Below, piece after piece: positions 1 to 9,197 of a stretch of DNA of 64,000 nucleotides. Each line of letters begins with the position of its first letter. The first letter of the stretch is position 1. Both the position numbers and the translations under genes were made by a program. Source of the DNA: Bradyrhizobium lablabi (GTDB lineage: Bacteria > Pseudomonadota > Alphaproteobacteria > Rhizobiales > Xanthobacteraceae); contig NZ_LT670844.1 of NCBI RefSeq assembly GCF_900141755.1, forward strand, positions 2,728,001 to 2,792,000, written 5' to 3'. The notes under the pieces were generated by a model. That model was not told where the DNA came from. It searched no databases and saw only the letters and a list, made by a program, of their open reading frames with translations.

Positions 1-85
1 TTATCTGGCTCTGCGCATAGACGCCGACGCTTGAGGCGATCAAGAAAATCAAGAGACAGGTTGCCGATTTGACGTAACGGTTCAT
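1..85 (-). CDS. Secreted protein, N-terminal fragment (runs off left edge)
   Basis: An ATG at 85-83 opens a frame that stays open to the window edge (28 codons). The visible peptide is a classic Sec signal: two basic residues (R3, K6), a hydrophobic core around CLLIFLIASSVGV and an A-Q-type cleavage site near residue 25. Nothing of the mature protein is visible, so no function can be given. The gene is divergent from the alpha-hydroxy-acid oxidase. The 28 open codons are weak evidence alone; the signal peptide is the main support. Confidence 0.5.
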   Translation of the reverse strand, partial: MNRYVKSATCLLIFLIASSVGVYAQSQI

Positions 86-260
86 GTTTTTTCCACCCGG
101 GCTGTCGAAAACCAAACTTCGTTGGCTGGTTTGGCAAAGCTATCATAGCGAAGGCCGCCCCGATTGCACTACGCCTGGCATGCTGAATGCGCAGAGTGCA
201 ATGCAGCGTGCGGCGAAGCTTGGAATGCGCGAGTATCTCTTCTTTTTGGGGGAGCCAACG

Positions 261-1490
261 ATGTCGCCGCATCACATTCAGCTCGCCAGCCGCCGCCGTT
301 TGTTGCAATTCCTCGCTGCTAGTCCGCTGTTCGCGCGCGAGGCTTTGGCGGAAGCATTGCGTCCGTCCGACCCGGCCGAATGGGCGCCGCGCGATCTCGA
401 CAAATTGATTACCGATCCCAAGCAGGCGCTCGACGTGTTCGATTTCGAGCCGGTCATGAAGCAGAATGTTCCGCCCGCGCATTTCGGCTACATGGCAACG
501 GGCGTCGATGACGAAGCAACGCTGCGTGCCAACCGCGAGGGTTTTCGGAAATTTGCGTTGCGGCCGCGACGGCTGGTCGATGTCAGCAACATCGACATGA
601 GCATCGAGATTCTTGGCGCCAGATATGATAGCCCGATCGTGATTGCGCCGACCGGCAGCAACCGCGCCTTTCACCCCGATGCCGAGATCGCCGTCGCCAA
701 GGCGGCGAAAGCGGGCAATCATCTGCAAATTCTATCCACCGTGGCAACGACCTCGATCGAGGACGCCATCGCCGCGCGCGGCGCGCCGGTGTGGTTTCAG
801 CTCTACACCACGCAACGCTGGGAAGTTGCCGAAGGCCTGGTCAAACGGGCGGTGGCCGCGGGCGCGCCGGCGATCGTGGTGACGCTGGACGTGCGAACGC
901 CGGCGAAATGGGAGACCTTTGTCAGACTGCGGCGAACCGACACGCGCGAATGCGGAAGCTGTCACGGCCTCAACGACTATCTATCGCGAAAACCGAATTT
1001 TGCCGGCATCGATCTCGGCGGCGTCAGCACGACCGTCGTTACCAACCTGACCTGGGACCTGATCAAGCGGTTGCGCGATGCGGTCAAGGTCAAGCTCGTG
1101 CTCAAGGGCATTCTTGGCTTCGAAGACGCAAAGCTCGCCACTGAGGCCGGGATCGATGCGATCGTCGTCTCCAATCACGGCGGGCGTGTGGAAGACGGCG
1201 TCAGTGCGACCATCGCGGTGCTGCCGGAAATTGTCGACGCGGTCGGCGGCCGCATGCCGGTCCTGGTCGACAGCGGCTTTCGCCGCGGCAGCGATATCGT
1301 CATGGCGCTCGCGATCGGCGCGCAAGCCGTCTGTATCGGCCGGCCTTATCTTTGGGGGCTCGGCGCGTTCGGTCAGCCGGGCGTCGAGCGCGTGCTCGCC
1401 ATCCTGCGCGCCGAAACCCGCAACGCCATGGCGCAGCTTGGCGCGCCATCCGTGAGAGACCTCACGCCCGCGATGGTGCGGCGAGTCTGA
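261..1490 (+). CDS. FMN-dependent alpha-hydroxy-acid oxidase/dehydrogenase
   Basis: 409 residues, of the lactate dehydrogenase (LldD)/glycolate oxidase/mandelate dehydrogenase family, which oxidise 2-hydroxy acids to 2-keto acids with FMN. The C-terminal barrel carries the active-site motif SNHGGR (catalytic His and substrate-binding Arg), the phosphate-binding segment VDSGFRRGSDIVMALAIGA and the IGRPYLWGL strand. I chose the ATG at 261 because GGGGGAG lies about 8 bases upstream and the family homology begins just after it; the frame is open further upstream, to 84. The N-terminus contains SRRRLLQFLAAS followed by an FARE segment, which resembles a twin-arginine signal, so the enzyme may be periplasmic. 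Substrate cannot be read from sequence. It stands alone, with an ArsR gene after it. Confidence 0.85.
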   Translation: MSPHHIQLASRRRLLQFLAASPLFAREALAEALRPSDPAEWAPRDLDKLITDPKQALDVFDFEPVMKQNVPPAHFGYMATGVDDEATLRANREGFRKFALRPRRLVDVSNIDMSIEILGARYDSPIVIAPTGSNRAFHPDAEIAVAKAAKAGNHLQILSTVATTSIEDAIAARGAPVWFQLYTTQRWEVAEGLVKRAVAAGAPAIVVTLDVRTPAKWETFVRLRRTDTRECGSCHGLNDYLSRKPNFAGIDLGGVSTTVVTNLTWDLIKRLRDAVKVKLVLKGILGFEDAKLATEAGIDAIVVSNHGGRVEDGVSATIAVLPEIVDAVGGRMPVLVDSGFRRGSDIVMALAIGAQAVCIGRPYLWGLGAFGQPGVERVLAILRAETRNAMAQLGAPSVRDLTPAMVRRV

Positions 1491-1554
1491 GTTCCCTCAG
1501 GCAGCAAAAACCTCACGCCTTGGCCCCAAGAAACCGACGGCGAAAAACTGCGGC

Positions 1555-1584
1555 TTGACATGCAACCATTTGGTTGCCTATTGT
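1555..1584 (+). promoter_or_regulatory. arsR promoter with embedded ArsR-type operator
   Basis: A consensus -35 TTGACA (1555-1560) is followed after 18 bp by TATTGT (1579-1584). Almost the entire spacer is a perfect dyad, GCAACCA-TT-TGGTTGC (1562-1577), of the kind bound by small ArsR/SmtB dimers. Binding there would block RNA polymerase directly. The expected start point is at 1591-1592, so the ATG at 1592 would be at or next to the 5' end of the mRNA. Confidence 0.75.
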
Positions 1585-1591
1585 GTCCGCC

Positions 1592-1906
1592 ATGGATGAG
1601 GTCTTCAAAGCGCTGGCCGATGCTTCCAGGCGGTCGCTCTTGGACCGGCTTCACGCCAACAACGGACAGACCCTGAACGAACTCTGTGACGGCCTCGCCA
1701 TGACGCGGCAGGCGGTCACAAAGCACCTTGTGATCCTCGAAGACGCCAACCTCGTCACGACCTTCAAGCATGGCCGCGAGAAGCTGCACTACCTCAACCC
1801 GGTGCCGATCCACCAGATCGGCGAACGCTGGATCAAAAAATTCGAGCGCGCCAAACTTGTCGCGCTTACCGAGTTAAAACGACAACTGGAGAACCGCGAT
1901 GAGTAA
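1592..1906 (+). CDS. ArsR/SmtB-family transcriptional repressor
   Basis: 104 residues, normal for the family. A winged helix-turn-helix spans about residues 5-80: FKALADASRRSLLDRL is helix 1, TLNELCDGLAMTRQAVTKHL the HTH, and HGREKLHYLN the wing. There is no CxCxxC or other obvious metal site, so it probably belongs to the non-metal ArsR subgroup commonly encoded before SRPBCC/AHSA1 genes. The ATG at 1592 fits both the family start and the promoter; no Shine-Dalgarno is present upstream because the promoter occupies that place. The 3' end overlaps the next gene by 8 bp. Autorepression through the dyad at 1562-1577 is inferred. Confidence 0.88.
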   Translation: MDEVFKALADASRRSLLDRLHANNGQTLNELCDGLAMTRQAVTKHLVILEDANLVTTFKHGREKLHYLNPVPIHQIGERWIKKFERAKLVALTELKRQLENRDE

Positions 1907-2357
1907 GCCGGAATTCGTCTATGTCATCTACATTCATGCGCCGTCTGAAAAGATCTGGCAGGCGCTGATGGACCCCGAGATGACGAAAGAATTCTGGGGC
2001 CGGCATCGCAACCAGTCGGACTGGAAGATCGGCTCGGCGTGGCGGCACGAAAACTATGACGATGCGACCGACATTGCGGTCGCAGGCCACATCGTTGAAA
2101 GCGACCCGCCGCGGCGCCTGGTGCTGACATGGGCGCGGCCGGACGAAACCGACAAAGCGGCCTTTTCGCGCGTCACGTTCGAGATCGAGGAGTTCATGGG
2201 CTCGGCGCGCCTGACCGTCACCCACAGCGATCTCACGCCTGAGACGCTGCGCAACATCAGCGCCGGCTGGCCGGCTGTGCTGTCCAGCTTGAAGAGCCTG
2301 CTGGAAACCGGAGCCTCGCTGCCGATGACACGCCGGAATTGGAAGAAAGCCCGCTGA
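1899..2357 (+). CDS. SRPBCC/AHSA1-domain protein, copy 1 of 4
   Basis: 152 residues forming a single START-like AHSA1 fold (helix-grip), which makes a hydrophobic pocket for small ligands. Family landmarks are the N-terminal strand KPEFVYVIYI, the helix PSEKIWQALMDPEMTKEFWG, the WKIGS turn, the DPPRRL segment and the C-terminal GWPAVLSSLKSLLETG helix. Starts inside the arsR 3' end (8-bp overlap), so it is translationally coupled to it. Its first 36 coding bases are identical to those of copy 2. No enzymatic residues can be assigned; a ligand-binding or co-sensor role with the ArsR protein is inferred only from the recurring gene pairing. Confidence 0.85.
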   Translation: MSKPEFVYVIYIHAPSEKIWQALMDPEMTKEFWGRHRNQSDWKIGSAWRHENYDDATDIAVAGHIVESDPPRRLVLTWARPDETDKAAFSRVTFEIEEFMGSARLTVTHSDLTPETLRNISAGWPAVLSSLKSLLETGASLPMTRRNWKKAR

Positions 2358-2402
2358 AATCTCTGTCGCACCGAATTGAAACCACAACTGGAGAGAAGCG
2401 CG

Positions 2403-2876
2403 ATGAGTAAGCCGGAATTCGTCTATGTCATCTACATTGCCTCGACGCCCGAAAAAGTCTTCGCAGCGCTGACGGATGCAAAAATGTCGGAGCAATATTG
2501 GGCCGGCAATCGCGTGGTCTCGGACTGGAAGATCGGCGCCGCGTTCGCGCTCAAGCTCAAACGTGAAGAGACCGACGTCACCGGAACAGTGCTCGAATAC
2601 GATCCGCCGCGTAGGCTTTCCTATTCGTTTCATCCGCAGCACAGCGGCATGGACACAGAACCGCCGTCGCGCGTCACCTTCGAGATCGAGCCGCAGAAGG
2701 ATCAGGTCCGGCTCACCATCGTTCACGACGGTTTCGAGCCCGGCAGCAAGGCGTTCGAGAGCATCAGCCGCGGCTGGCCGTTCGTGTTGTCGAGCCTGAA
2801 GAGCTATCTGGAGGCCGGCCGCGTGCTGCGCGCGCACTGGTACGAAGACGAGAGCGCCCAGCAAGGCGCGGCATAG
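2403..2876 (+). CDS. SRPBCC/AHSA1-domain protein, copy 2 of 4
   Basis: 157 residues, paralogous to copy 1, with the same landmarks (KPEFVYVIYI start, TPEKVFAAL helix, WKIGA turn, DPPRRLSYSF strand, GWPFVLSSLKSYLEAG helix). Start chosen at 2403, where GGAGAG sits 8-10 bases upstream and the first 36 bases match copy 1 exactly; an in-frame ATG at 2376 has no such support. The gap to copy 1 is 45 bp and no terminator is seen, so the genes are probably co-transcribed from the arsR promoter. The C-terminus carries an extra charged tail (YEDESAQQGAA) absent from copy 1. Confidence 0.85.
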   Translation: MSKPEFVYVIYIASTPEKVFAALTDAKMSEQYWAGNRVVSDWKIGAAFALKLKREETDVTGTVLEYDPPRRLSYSFHPQHSGMDTEPPSRVTFEIEPQKDQVRLTIVHDGFEPGSKAFESISRGWPFVLSSLKSYLEAGRVLRAHWYEDESAQQGAA

Positions 2877-2905
2877 ATCGCGAGTTCATGAGTTGGAGAG
2901 AAATG

Positions 2906-3373
2906 ATGCGCAAGCCTGAATTCGTCTACGTTACCTATATCGAGACCACGCCTGAAAAGCTGTGGGAGGCGCTGACCAGCAGCGAATTCTCAAAACGTTA
3001 CTGGTTCAACACCGAGTTGAAAACCGATTGGAAGATCGGCTCGCCTTTCGCGCTGGTCATGGACGGCACCACTACCGATGTCGGCGAGGTTCTCGAGTTC
3101 GATCCGCCGCGACGGTTGTCTTACACGTTCCACCACGTGCTGAGCGAAGCCGCCCGCAAGGAGCGCCCGACCAAGGTCGTTTTCGTTCTCGCGCCGCATG
3201 GCAAGGTCGTGAAGCTGACGCTCACCCATGAAGACTTCGAAGCCGGCAGCAAGCTTCTGGACGGCATTTCCAAGGGATGGCCGGCGATCCTGGCCGGCCT
3301 CAAGAGCCTGCTGGAAACCGGCAATGCGCTGACGATTCCTCCAGCCGCACTCGGCATCGAGGGGTTTCAATGA
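2906..3373 (+). CDS. SRPBCC/AHSA1-domain protein, copy 3 of 4
   Basis: 155 residues, same AHSA1 architecture: RKPEFVYVTYI, TPEKLWEALTSSEFSKRYW, DWKIGSPFAL, DPPRRLSYTF and GWPAILAGLKSLLETG. Two adjacent ATGs (2903, 2906) are possible; the second is better spaced from GGAGAG at 2895-2900. The stop codon overlaps the ATG of copy 4 (ATGA), so the two are translationally coupled. Function unknown; the family binds hydrophobic ligands or co-chaperone partners. Confidence 0.83.
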   Translation: MRKPEFVYVTYIETTPEKLWEALTSSEFSKRYWFNTELKTDWKIGSPFALVMDGTTTDVGEVLEFDPPRRLSYTFHHVLSEAARKERPTKVVFVLAPHGKVVKLTLTHEDFEAGSKLLDGISKGWPAILAGLKSLLETGNALTIPPAALGIEGFQ

Positions 3374-3882
3374 ACATCGACAACTTCAAACCGTCGATCG
3401 TCTATACGATCTACATCGCATCCACCCCGGAGAAGGTGTGGCAAGCGCTGACATCAGCCGAATTCAGCCGAAAATATTTTTTCGGCAATTCGGTTGAGGT
3501 CGATCTCAGGATCGGCGGTGCGTACGTCGTGCGCACGCCGGATGGTTCATTGCATATCAGCGGTGAGGTGATCGAGTGCGATCCGCCGCGCAAACTCACG
3601 ATCACCTTCAACGTCAATTGGCCGGCGCTGATCGAAAAGCTAGGGCCTACGCTCGTGACCTACGAGATCGAGCCTGCCGGCAACGCAGTCCGGCTGACCT
3701 TGACCGAGGCCCACGATCGCCCGATCGACGACGACATTCTTTCGGGCGGCCGCACCGGCTGGCCCGCGATCCTGTCGAGCCTGAAGAGCGTGCTGGAGAC
3801 CGGAGAGCCGCTTGTCATCAAGATGGAGCCGCCGCAAAAGATGCTGGCGGCGCTGAAGAAGATGGGGATTGCGACGCCGTAG
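3370..3882 (+). CDS. SRPBCC/AHSA1-domain protein, copy 4 of 4
   Basis: 170 residues and the most divergent of the four: the start reads NFKPSIVYTIYIASTPEKVW, a second landmark is DPPRKLTITF, and the C-terminal helix GWPAILSSLKSVLETG is kept. A C-terminal extension (about residues 150-170, MEPPQKMLAALKKMG) is unique to this copy. It overlaps copy 3 by 4 bp and ends the five-gene array; a composite palindromic repeat begins about 40 bp after the stop. It could bind a different ligand from copies 1-3, which is speculation. Confidence 0.82.
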   Translation: MNIDNFKPSIVYTIYIASTPEKVWQALTSAEFSRKYFFGNSVEVDLRIGGAYVVRTPDGSLHISGEVIECDPPRKLTITFNVNWPALIEKLGPTLVTYEIEPAGNAVRLTLTEAHDRPIDDDILSGGRTGWPAILSSLKSVLETGEPLVIKMEPPQKMLAALKKMGIATP

Positions 3883-3923
3883 AAGATGTCGTCCGTGCGG
3901 AAGGGACGCACGCAAGAAGGGCT

Positions 3924-4070
3924 CCCTCGCCCCGCTCTTTGGCGGGGAGAGGGTTGGGGTGAGGGGCTGCCTCCGCAAACTCTGAAAGAGAAGTCCTCGT
4001 GGTGAGTCCCCCTCACCCGAAATTCTCGCGATGCGAGAATTTCGACCTCTCCCCGCAAGCGGGGCGAGGT
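3924..4070. repeat. Composite palindromic repeat, family A copy 1 (147 bp)
   Basis: Two GC-rich palindromes (CCTCGCCCCGC...GCGGGGAGAGG at the left; CCTCTCCCCGC-AA-GCGGGGCGAGG at the right) bracket inverted GGTGAGGGG / CCCCTCACC segments and a perfect 11-bp hairpin GAAATTCTCGC-GAT-GCGAGAATTTC. It lies between convergent genes and could act as a bidirectional terminator. An equal-length copy with the same order of parts occurs at 10451-10597. Confidence 0.75.
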
Positions 4071-4079
4071 AAGCCAGCC

Positions 4080-5690
4080 CTACCCCAGCGCGCGCAACTC
4101 CCGCCGCAGCACCTTTCCCGTCGCCGTCATCGGCAAGCTGTCCACGAATTGCACAAACCGCGGATATTCATGCGCGGCAAGCTGCACTTTGACAAACTCC
4201 TGGATCTCGCGGGCCAGCGCATCGTCGGGCGCAAAGCCCGGCCGCAGCACGATCCAGGCCTTGATCGCTTCGGTGCGCACGGGATCGGGAATCCCGACCA
4301 CCGCCGCCATCGCCACCGCCGGATGCTTTAGTAATGTATGCTCGATCTCGGAGGGGCCGACGCGATAGCCCGCGGTCGTGATGACGTCGTCCTCCCGGCT
4401 GACGTACCAAAAGTAGCCGTCCTCATCCTGCACGCCGAGATCGCCGGTCAGCAAAAATTCGCCGGCGTATTTTTTTGCCGTCGCTTCCGGATTTTTCCAG
4501 TATTCGATCATGGTGCATGGACAAGGCTGGCGAACACCGATGATGCCGCGGCTTCCCCGCGGCAGTTCCTCGCCCTTGTCGTTGACAATGCGGACGTCGA
4601 AGCCGGGCGTGGCCTTGCCCATCGAACCGGGGCGGATCGGGAACAGTTTTGAGTTGCTGCCGATCACGAGATTGCACTCGGTCTGGCCGAACACTTCGTG
4701 GGCGTCGATGCCGAAGGTCGCGCGCACCCAGTCGAGCAATTCGCCGCCGAGCGATTCACCGCCGGTGAAAATGCTGCGCAATCTGACGCCGTCATGCCTG
4801 ACGCCGGCGAGCCGCATCAGCTTTAGCGCCGTCGGCGGCAGGAAGACGTTGCGGATGCCGTAGTCGGCCATCATCTGCATCGCCGCCTCGGAATCGAATT
4901 TTCGCGCGCGGTGGCCGACGATCGGGACGCCATGATACCAGCCCGCCAAAAGCGCGTTGATGAGCCCGCCGATCCAGGCCCAGTCGGCCGGCGTCCACAT
5001 CAAATCGCCCGGCTTGGGCAGGAAATCGTGGCACATCTCGACATTCGGCAGATGGCCGAGCACGACGCGATGGGCATGCAGCGCGCCTTTTGGGTTGCCT
5101 GTGGTGCCGGAGGTATAAATGATCAGGGCCGGATCGTCGGACGAGGTGTCGACGGTCGTAAACTCGCTAGATGCCGCCTCGAGCGAGGCCCAAAAGGATT
5201 TGGTGCCGGCAGGCGCACGATCGCCGATGACATAGACATGTCTGAGATCGGGTAGCCGGTCGCGGATCCTGGCGAGTTTCTGCCAGCCGGCCTCGTCGGT
5301 GACGATCGCCTTGGCGCCGGAATTCGAAAGCCGAAACTCCAGCGCGTCCTCGCCGAACAGCGCAAACAGCGGGATCGACACCATGCCGGATCGAAACGCC
5401 GCCAGATGCGCGATCGGCAGTTCCAGCGATTGCGACAGGAACACCGCGACCCGGTCGCCGCGGCCAAGACCGTCCGCCTTCAGCACATTGGCGAAGCGGC
5501 GCGACAACTCGGCCACCTCGTCGAACGAGGTCCGCGTCGCAACACCTTCCTCGTCGACATAGATCAGCGCCAGGCGTTTGGAGCCATCGGCATGGCGATC
5601 GCAGCAGACGGTCGCAAGGTTCAAGCGCTCAGGGATATCCCAGCGAAAATCGCGGTAGAGCTTTTCGTAGTCGGTGGTTTCGGTAAGCAT
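4080..5690 (-). CDS. AMP-forming acyl-CoA synthetase (ANL superfamily)
   Basis: 536 residues, typical length. It activates a carboxylic acid with ATP and CoA. The P-loop-like motif YTSGTTGNPKG is at about residues 192-202, the adenylate motif TGDLGVQDEDGYFWYVSREDD lies at about 420-440 and the catalytic C-terminal lysine in MTATGKVLRREL near 529. The hinge segment GYRVGPSEIEHTLLKHPAV is intact. It resembles the acetyl-CoA synthetase/medium-chain acyl-CoA ligase branch, but the substrate cannot be decided. Monocistronic: the upstream neighbour is divergent and the downstream side is a palindromic repeat. Confidence 0.87.
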   Translation of the reverse strand: MLTETTDYEKLYRDFRWDIPERLNLATVCCDRHADGSKRLALIYVDEEGVATRTSFDEVAELSRRFANVLKADGLGRGDRVAVFLSQSLELPIAHLAAFRSGMVSIPLFALFGEDALEFRLSNSGAKAIVTDEAGWQKLARIRDRLPDLRHVYVIGDRAPAGTKSFWASLEAASSEFTTVDTSSDDPALIIYTSGTTGNPKGALHAHRVVLGHLPNVEMCHDFLPKPGDLMWTPADWAWIGGLINALLAGWYHGVPIVGHRARKFDSEAAMQMMADYGIRNVFLPPTALKLMRLAGVRHDGVRLRSIFTGGESLGGELLDWVRATFGIDAHEVFGQTECNLVIGSNSKLFPIRPGSMGKATPGFDVRIVNDKGEELPRGSRGIIGVRQPCPCTMIEYWKNPEATAKKYAGEFLLTGDLGVQDEDGYFWYVSREDDVITTAGYRVGPSEIEHTLLKHPAVAMAAVVGIPDPVRTEAIKAWIVLRPGFAPDDALAREIQEFVKVQLAAHEYPRFVQFVDSLPMTATGKVLRRELRALG

Positions 5691-5795
5691 TGTGTCAGGC
5701 TAGACGATCGCCGCCTCGACATAAACCCTCTTGTGTCGTCGGAGCTTGCCTCGACTTGTGATAAATCGAAAGCAGCCAGGCACAGGGAGACCTTC

Positions 5796-6302
5796 ATGCA
5801 GCGGATTATCGCCTCATTCGGATTGATCGCGCTGATGCTAGGCGCCGCTGATCCGGCCTCGGCGCTCTCGCCGGAGGATCTCGTCGGGACCTGGAAAATG
5901 TTGTCGACGGTCCGTCAGGTGGAGGGCAGCGACAAGGTGATCGAGAATCTCGGTGAGCATCCCAAAGGCATCCTGATCATCACACAAGACCATCGCTTCA
6001 TGATCATCGAGACCGGCGACGGCCGCAAGGCGGCAAGCACGACCGAGGAATTCGCCGCGTTGCAAAAGAGCGAGCTCGCTTATTCGGGCTTGGTGACGTT
6101 CTCGCCCGACCCCAATAATTCGCAAGGCCTGAAGATGACCAATAAGGTCGACATCGCGTGGAATGAAGAATGGACCGGTACTGACCAGACGCGCTTCCTG
6201 TCGCTCGACGGCAACAGGCTCACGATCCCCACCCCGCTGCTCAAAAATCCGATCAGCGGCGAAATGGCTACATCGACGCTGGTGTTCGAGAGATCGAAGT
6301 AA
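5796..6302 (+). CDS. Secreted lipocalin-like domain protein
   Basis: 168 residues: a Sec signal peptide (residues 1 to about 24, RIIASFGLIALMLGAADPASA), then a domain starting LSPEDLVGTWKMLSTV, which matches the bacterial lipocalin-like family typified by the LxGTW strand. The start at 5796 has AGGGAGA 6-12 bases upstream; the same frame is open upstream to 5406, but that part is antisense to the acyl-CoA synthetase. Periplasmic, probably binds a small hydrophobic ligand. No operon partners. Confidence 0.75.
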   Translation: MQRIIASFGLIALMLGAADPASALSPEDLVGTWKMLSTVRQVEGSDKVIENLGEHPKGILIITQDHRFMIIETGDGRKAASTTEEFAALQKSELAYSGLVTFSPDPNNSQGLKMTNKVDIAWNEEWTGTDQTRFLSLDGNRLTIPTPLLKNPISGEMATSTLVFERSK

Positions 6303-6723
6303 TTTGCCCCAGGCCGCTTCGGCATGAACCCTCCTGTATCGTCGGGGGCTCGCGCGAATGGGCAAAGGGCCGCCGGCAGTATGGCCAGCGGCCCACCGGG
6401 CTCAAAATTCATTAGACTAAAAAACCGCTCAGCCCCGGTATCCTCAAGCTAGCACTACCTCCTTATCGAGGTGGAGTCCGAAGATCTGTTCCAAGCTGAG
6501 GAACAAGATCGGGTGTTGCGAGATGAGCACAGAAGTGCGCGCGAGGCCTTTCACACGCGCGACATAACTTGGGCAGTATCGTTCAACCTGCGATATCGAG
6601 CTGTCAACCTTGCTCCCCCGAGGCTCGGAAAAAGAAAATCCTTCTGGGCTTGCTGGGTCGCGTGGCGGTTCGAGCTGCGTCGCACAAAAAAGAACAGTGC
6701 AACAATCTTCAGGAGGAAACGTC
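6303..6723. other. Intergenic region, no supported gene
   Basis: About 420 bases between the lipocalin-like gene and the esterase. It contains an imperfect hairpin (GGGCCGC...GCGGCCC, about 6366-6394) without a clear T-run. Overlapping frames on both strands (up to about 100 codons) lack ribosome-binding sites or recognisable domains. The Shine-Dalgarno AGGAGG of the esterase is at 6711-6716. Confidence 0.5.
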
Positions 6724-8466
<1,743 letters not shown>

Positions 8467-8490
8467 GGGCGAGTGCTCGCGCTGAGCTCA

Positions 8491-8512
8491 CCCCATCGCA
8501 CGTGCGATGGGG
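8491..8512 (+). terminator. Hairpin after the carboxylesterase
   Basis: A perfect 22-bp palindrome (CCCCATCGCA-CG-TGCGATGGGG at most 10 bp per arm) 24 bases after the stop codon, followed by the pyrimidine-rich TATCTCTTC. The T-run is weak, so termination efficiency is uncertain. Confidence 0.5.
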
Positions 8513-8732
8513 TATCTCTTCACTGGCAACACCCTCGACGCCCCTGACAATATTCGACGCGGGCGTCTTCAAACCGCACCAAGATGGACGGCCCCAGCGC
8601 CAGTTCCACGGTAGGGTTCCCTTGTTAACATTACGCCTTAACTAAAAATTAATTATGCATTTGCGGGCTCAGAAGGCCCGGCCTAGCGTGCGTTGGGGAG
8701 CTGCTTAGTTAACCAACGGATTGGTATGTGCC

Positions 8733-9173
8733 ATGACGTATAGAATGTATGGAGCGTTGATCGCGTCGCTCGGCGTGGTTGCGCTTGTGCTTGCCCCGAA
8801 CGAGACGTTCGCCAGGTCGGGAGCAGCGTTTCGCGGAGGGGTAACCCCGACGCATTCGTTTTCCCATGCCTCTGCCGCCCAATTGTTCCGGCACCACCAC
8901 CGGAGAAACAATGCAGCGTTCTTTTGGCCGGGCGTAGAGGATTACGGCTACGGGTCACCGGGTGGCGAACCGGTGGTCGGCGGCACGCAACCGACATCAG
9001 GCGATATCCATTACACGCAAACATATGATGTTCCCTGGGATTGGGCCCATCGATTTCCGCCGGCGGTCGCTCCTTCCGACCGGCCCTATGTGTCGAGCTG
9101 CCCGGCGGAAACCGTAACGATTCCCGGGCATGACGGCAGAGAGCAAACCGTCAACATCATGCGGTGCTACTGA
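8733..9173 (+). CDS. Small secreted protein of unknown function
   Basis: 146 residues. An N-terminal signal peptide (YGALIASLGVVALVLAPNETFA) is followed by a low-complexity segment rich in Ser, His and Gly (SHASAAQLFRHHHRRNN) and a conserved-looking C-terminus SCPAETVTIPGHDGREQTVN ending IMRCY with two cysteines. This C-terminal pattern is common in Bradyrhizobium exported proteins. ATGs at 8733 and 8745 are both possible; neither has a strong ribosome-binding site. No function can be assigned. Confidence 0.65.
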   Translation: MTYRMYGALIASLGVVALVLAPNETFARSGAAFRGGVTPTHSFSHASAAQLFRHHHRRNNAAFFWPGVEDYGYGSPGGEPVVGGTQPTSGDIHYTQTYDVPWDWAHRFPPAVAPSDRPYVSSCPAETVTIPGHDGREQTVNIMRCY

Positions 9174-9197
9174 TAAGGGCACGTAAGACGAGTTGCG

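Noticed and set aside
1866-2864. Antisense open frame of about 330 codons across the SRPBCC genes
   Set aside because: Shadow of GC-rich coding; the four AHSA1 genes on the plus strand explain the region.
8838-8870. GTAACC in the small secreted gene as a SigF site
   Set aside because: No CGAA at 15-17 bp distance; inside coding sequence.
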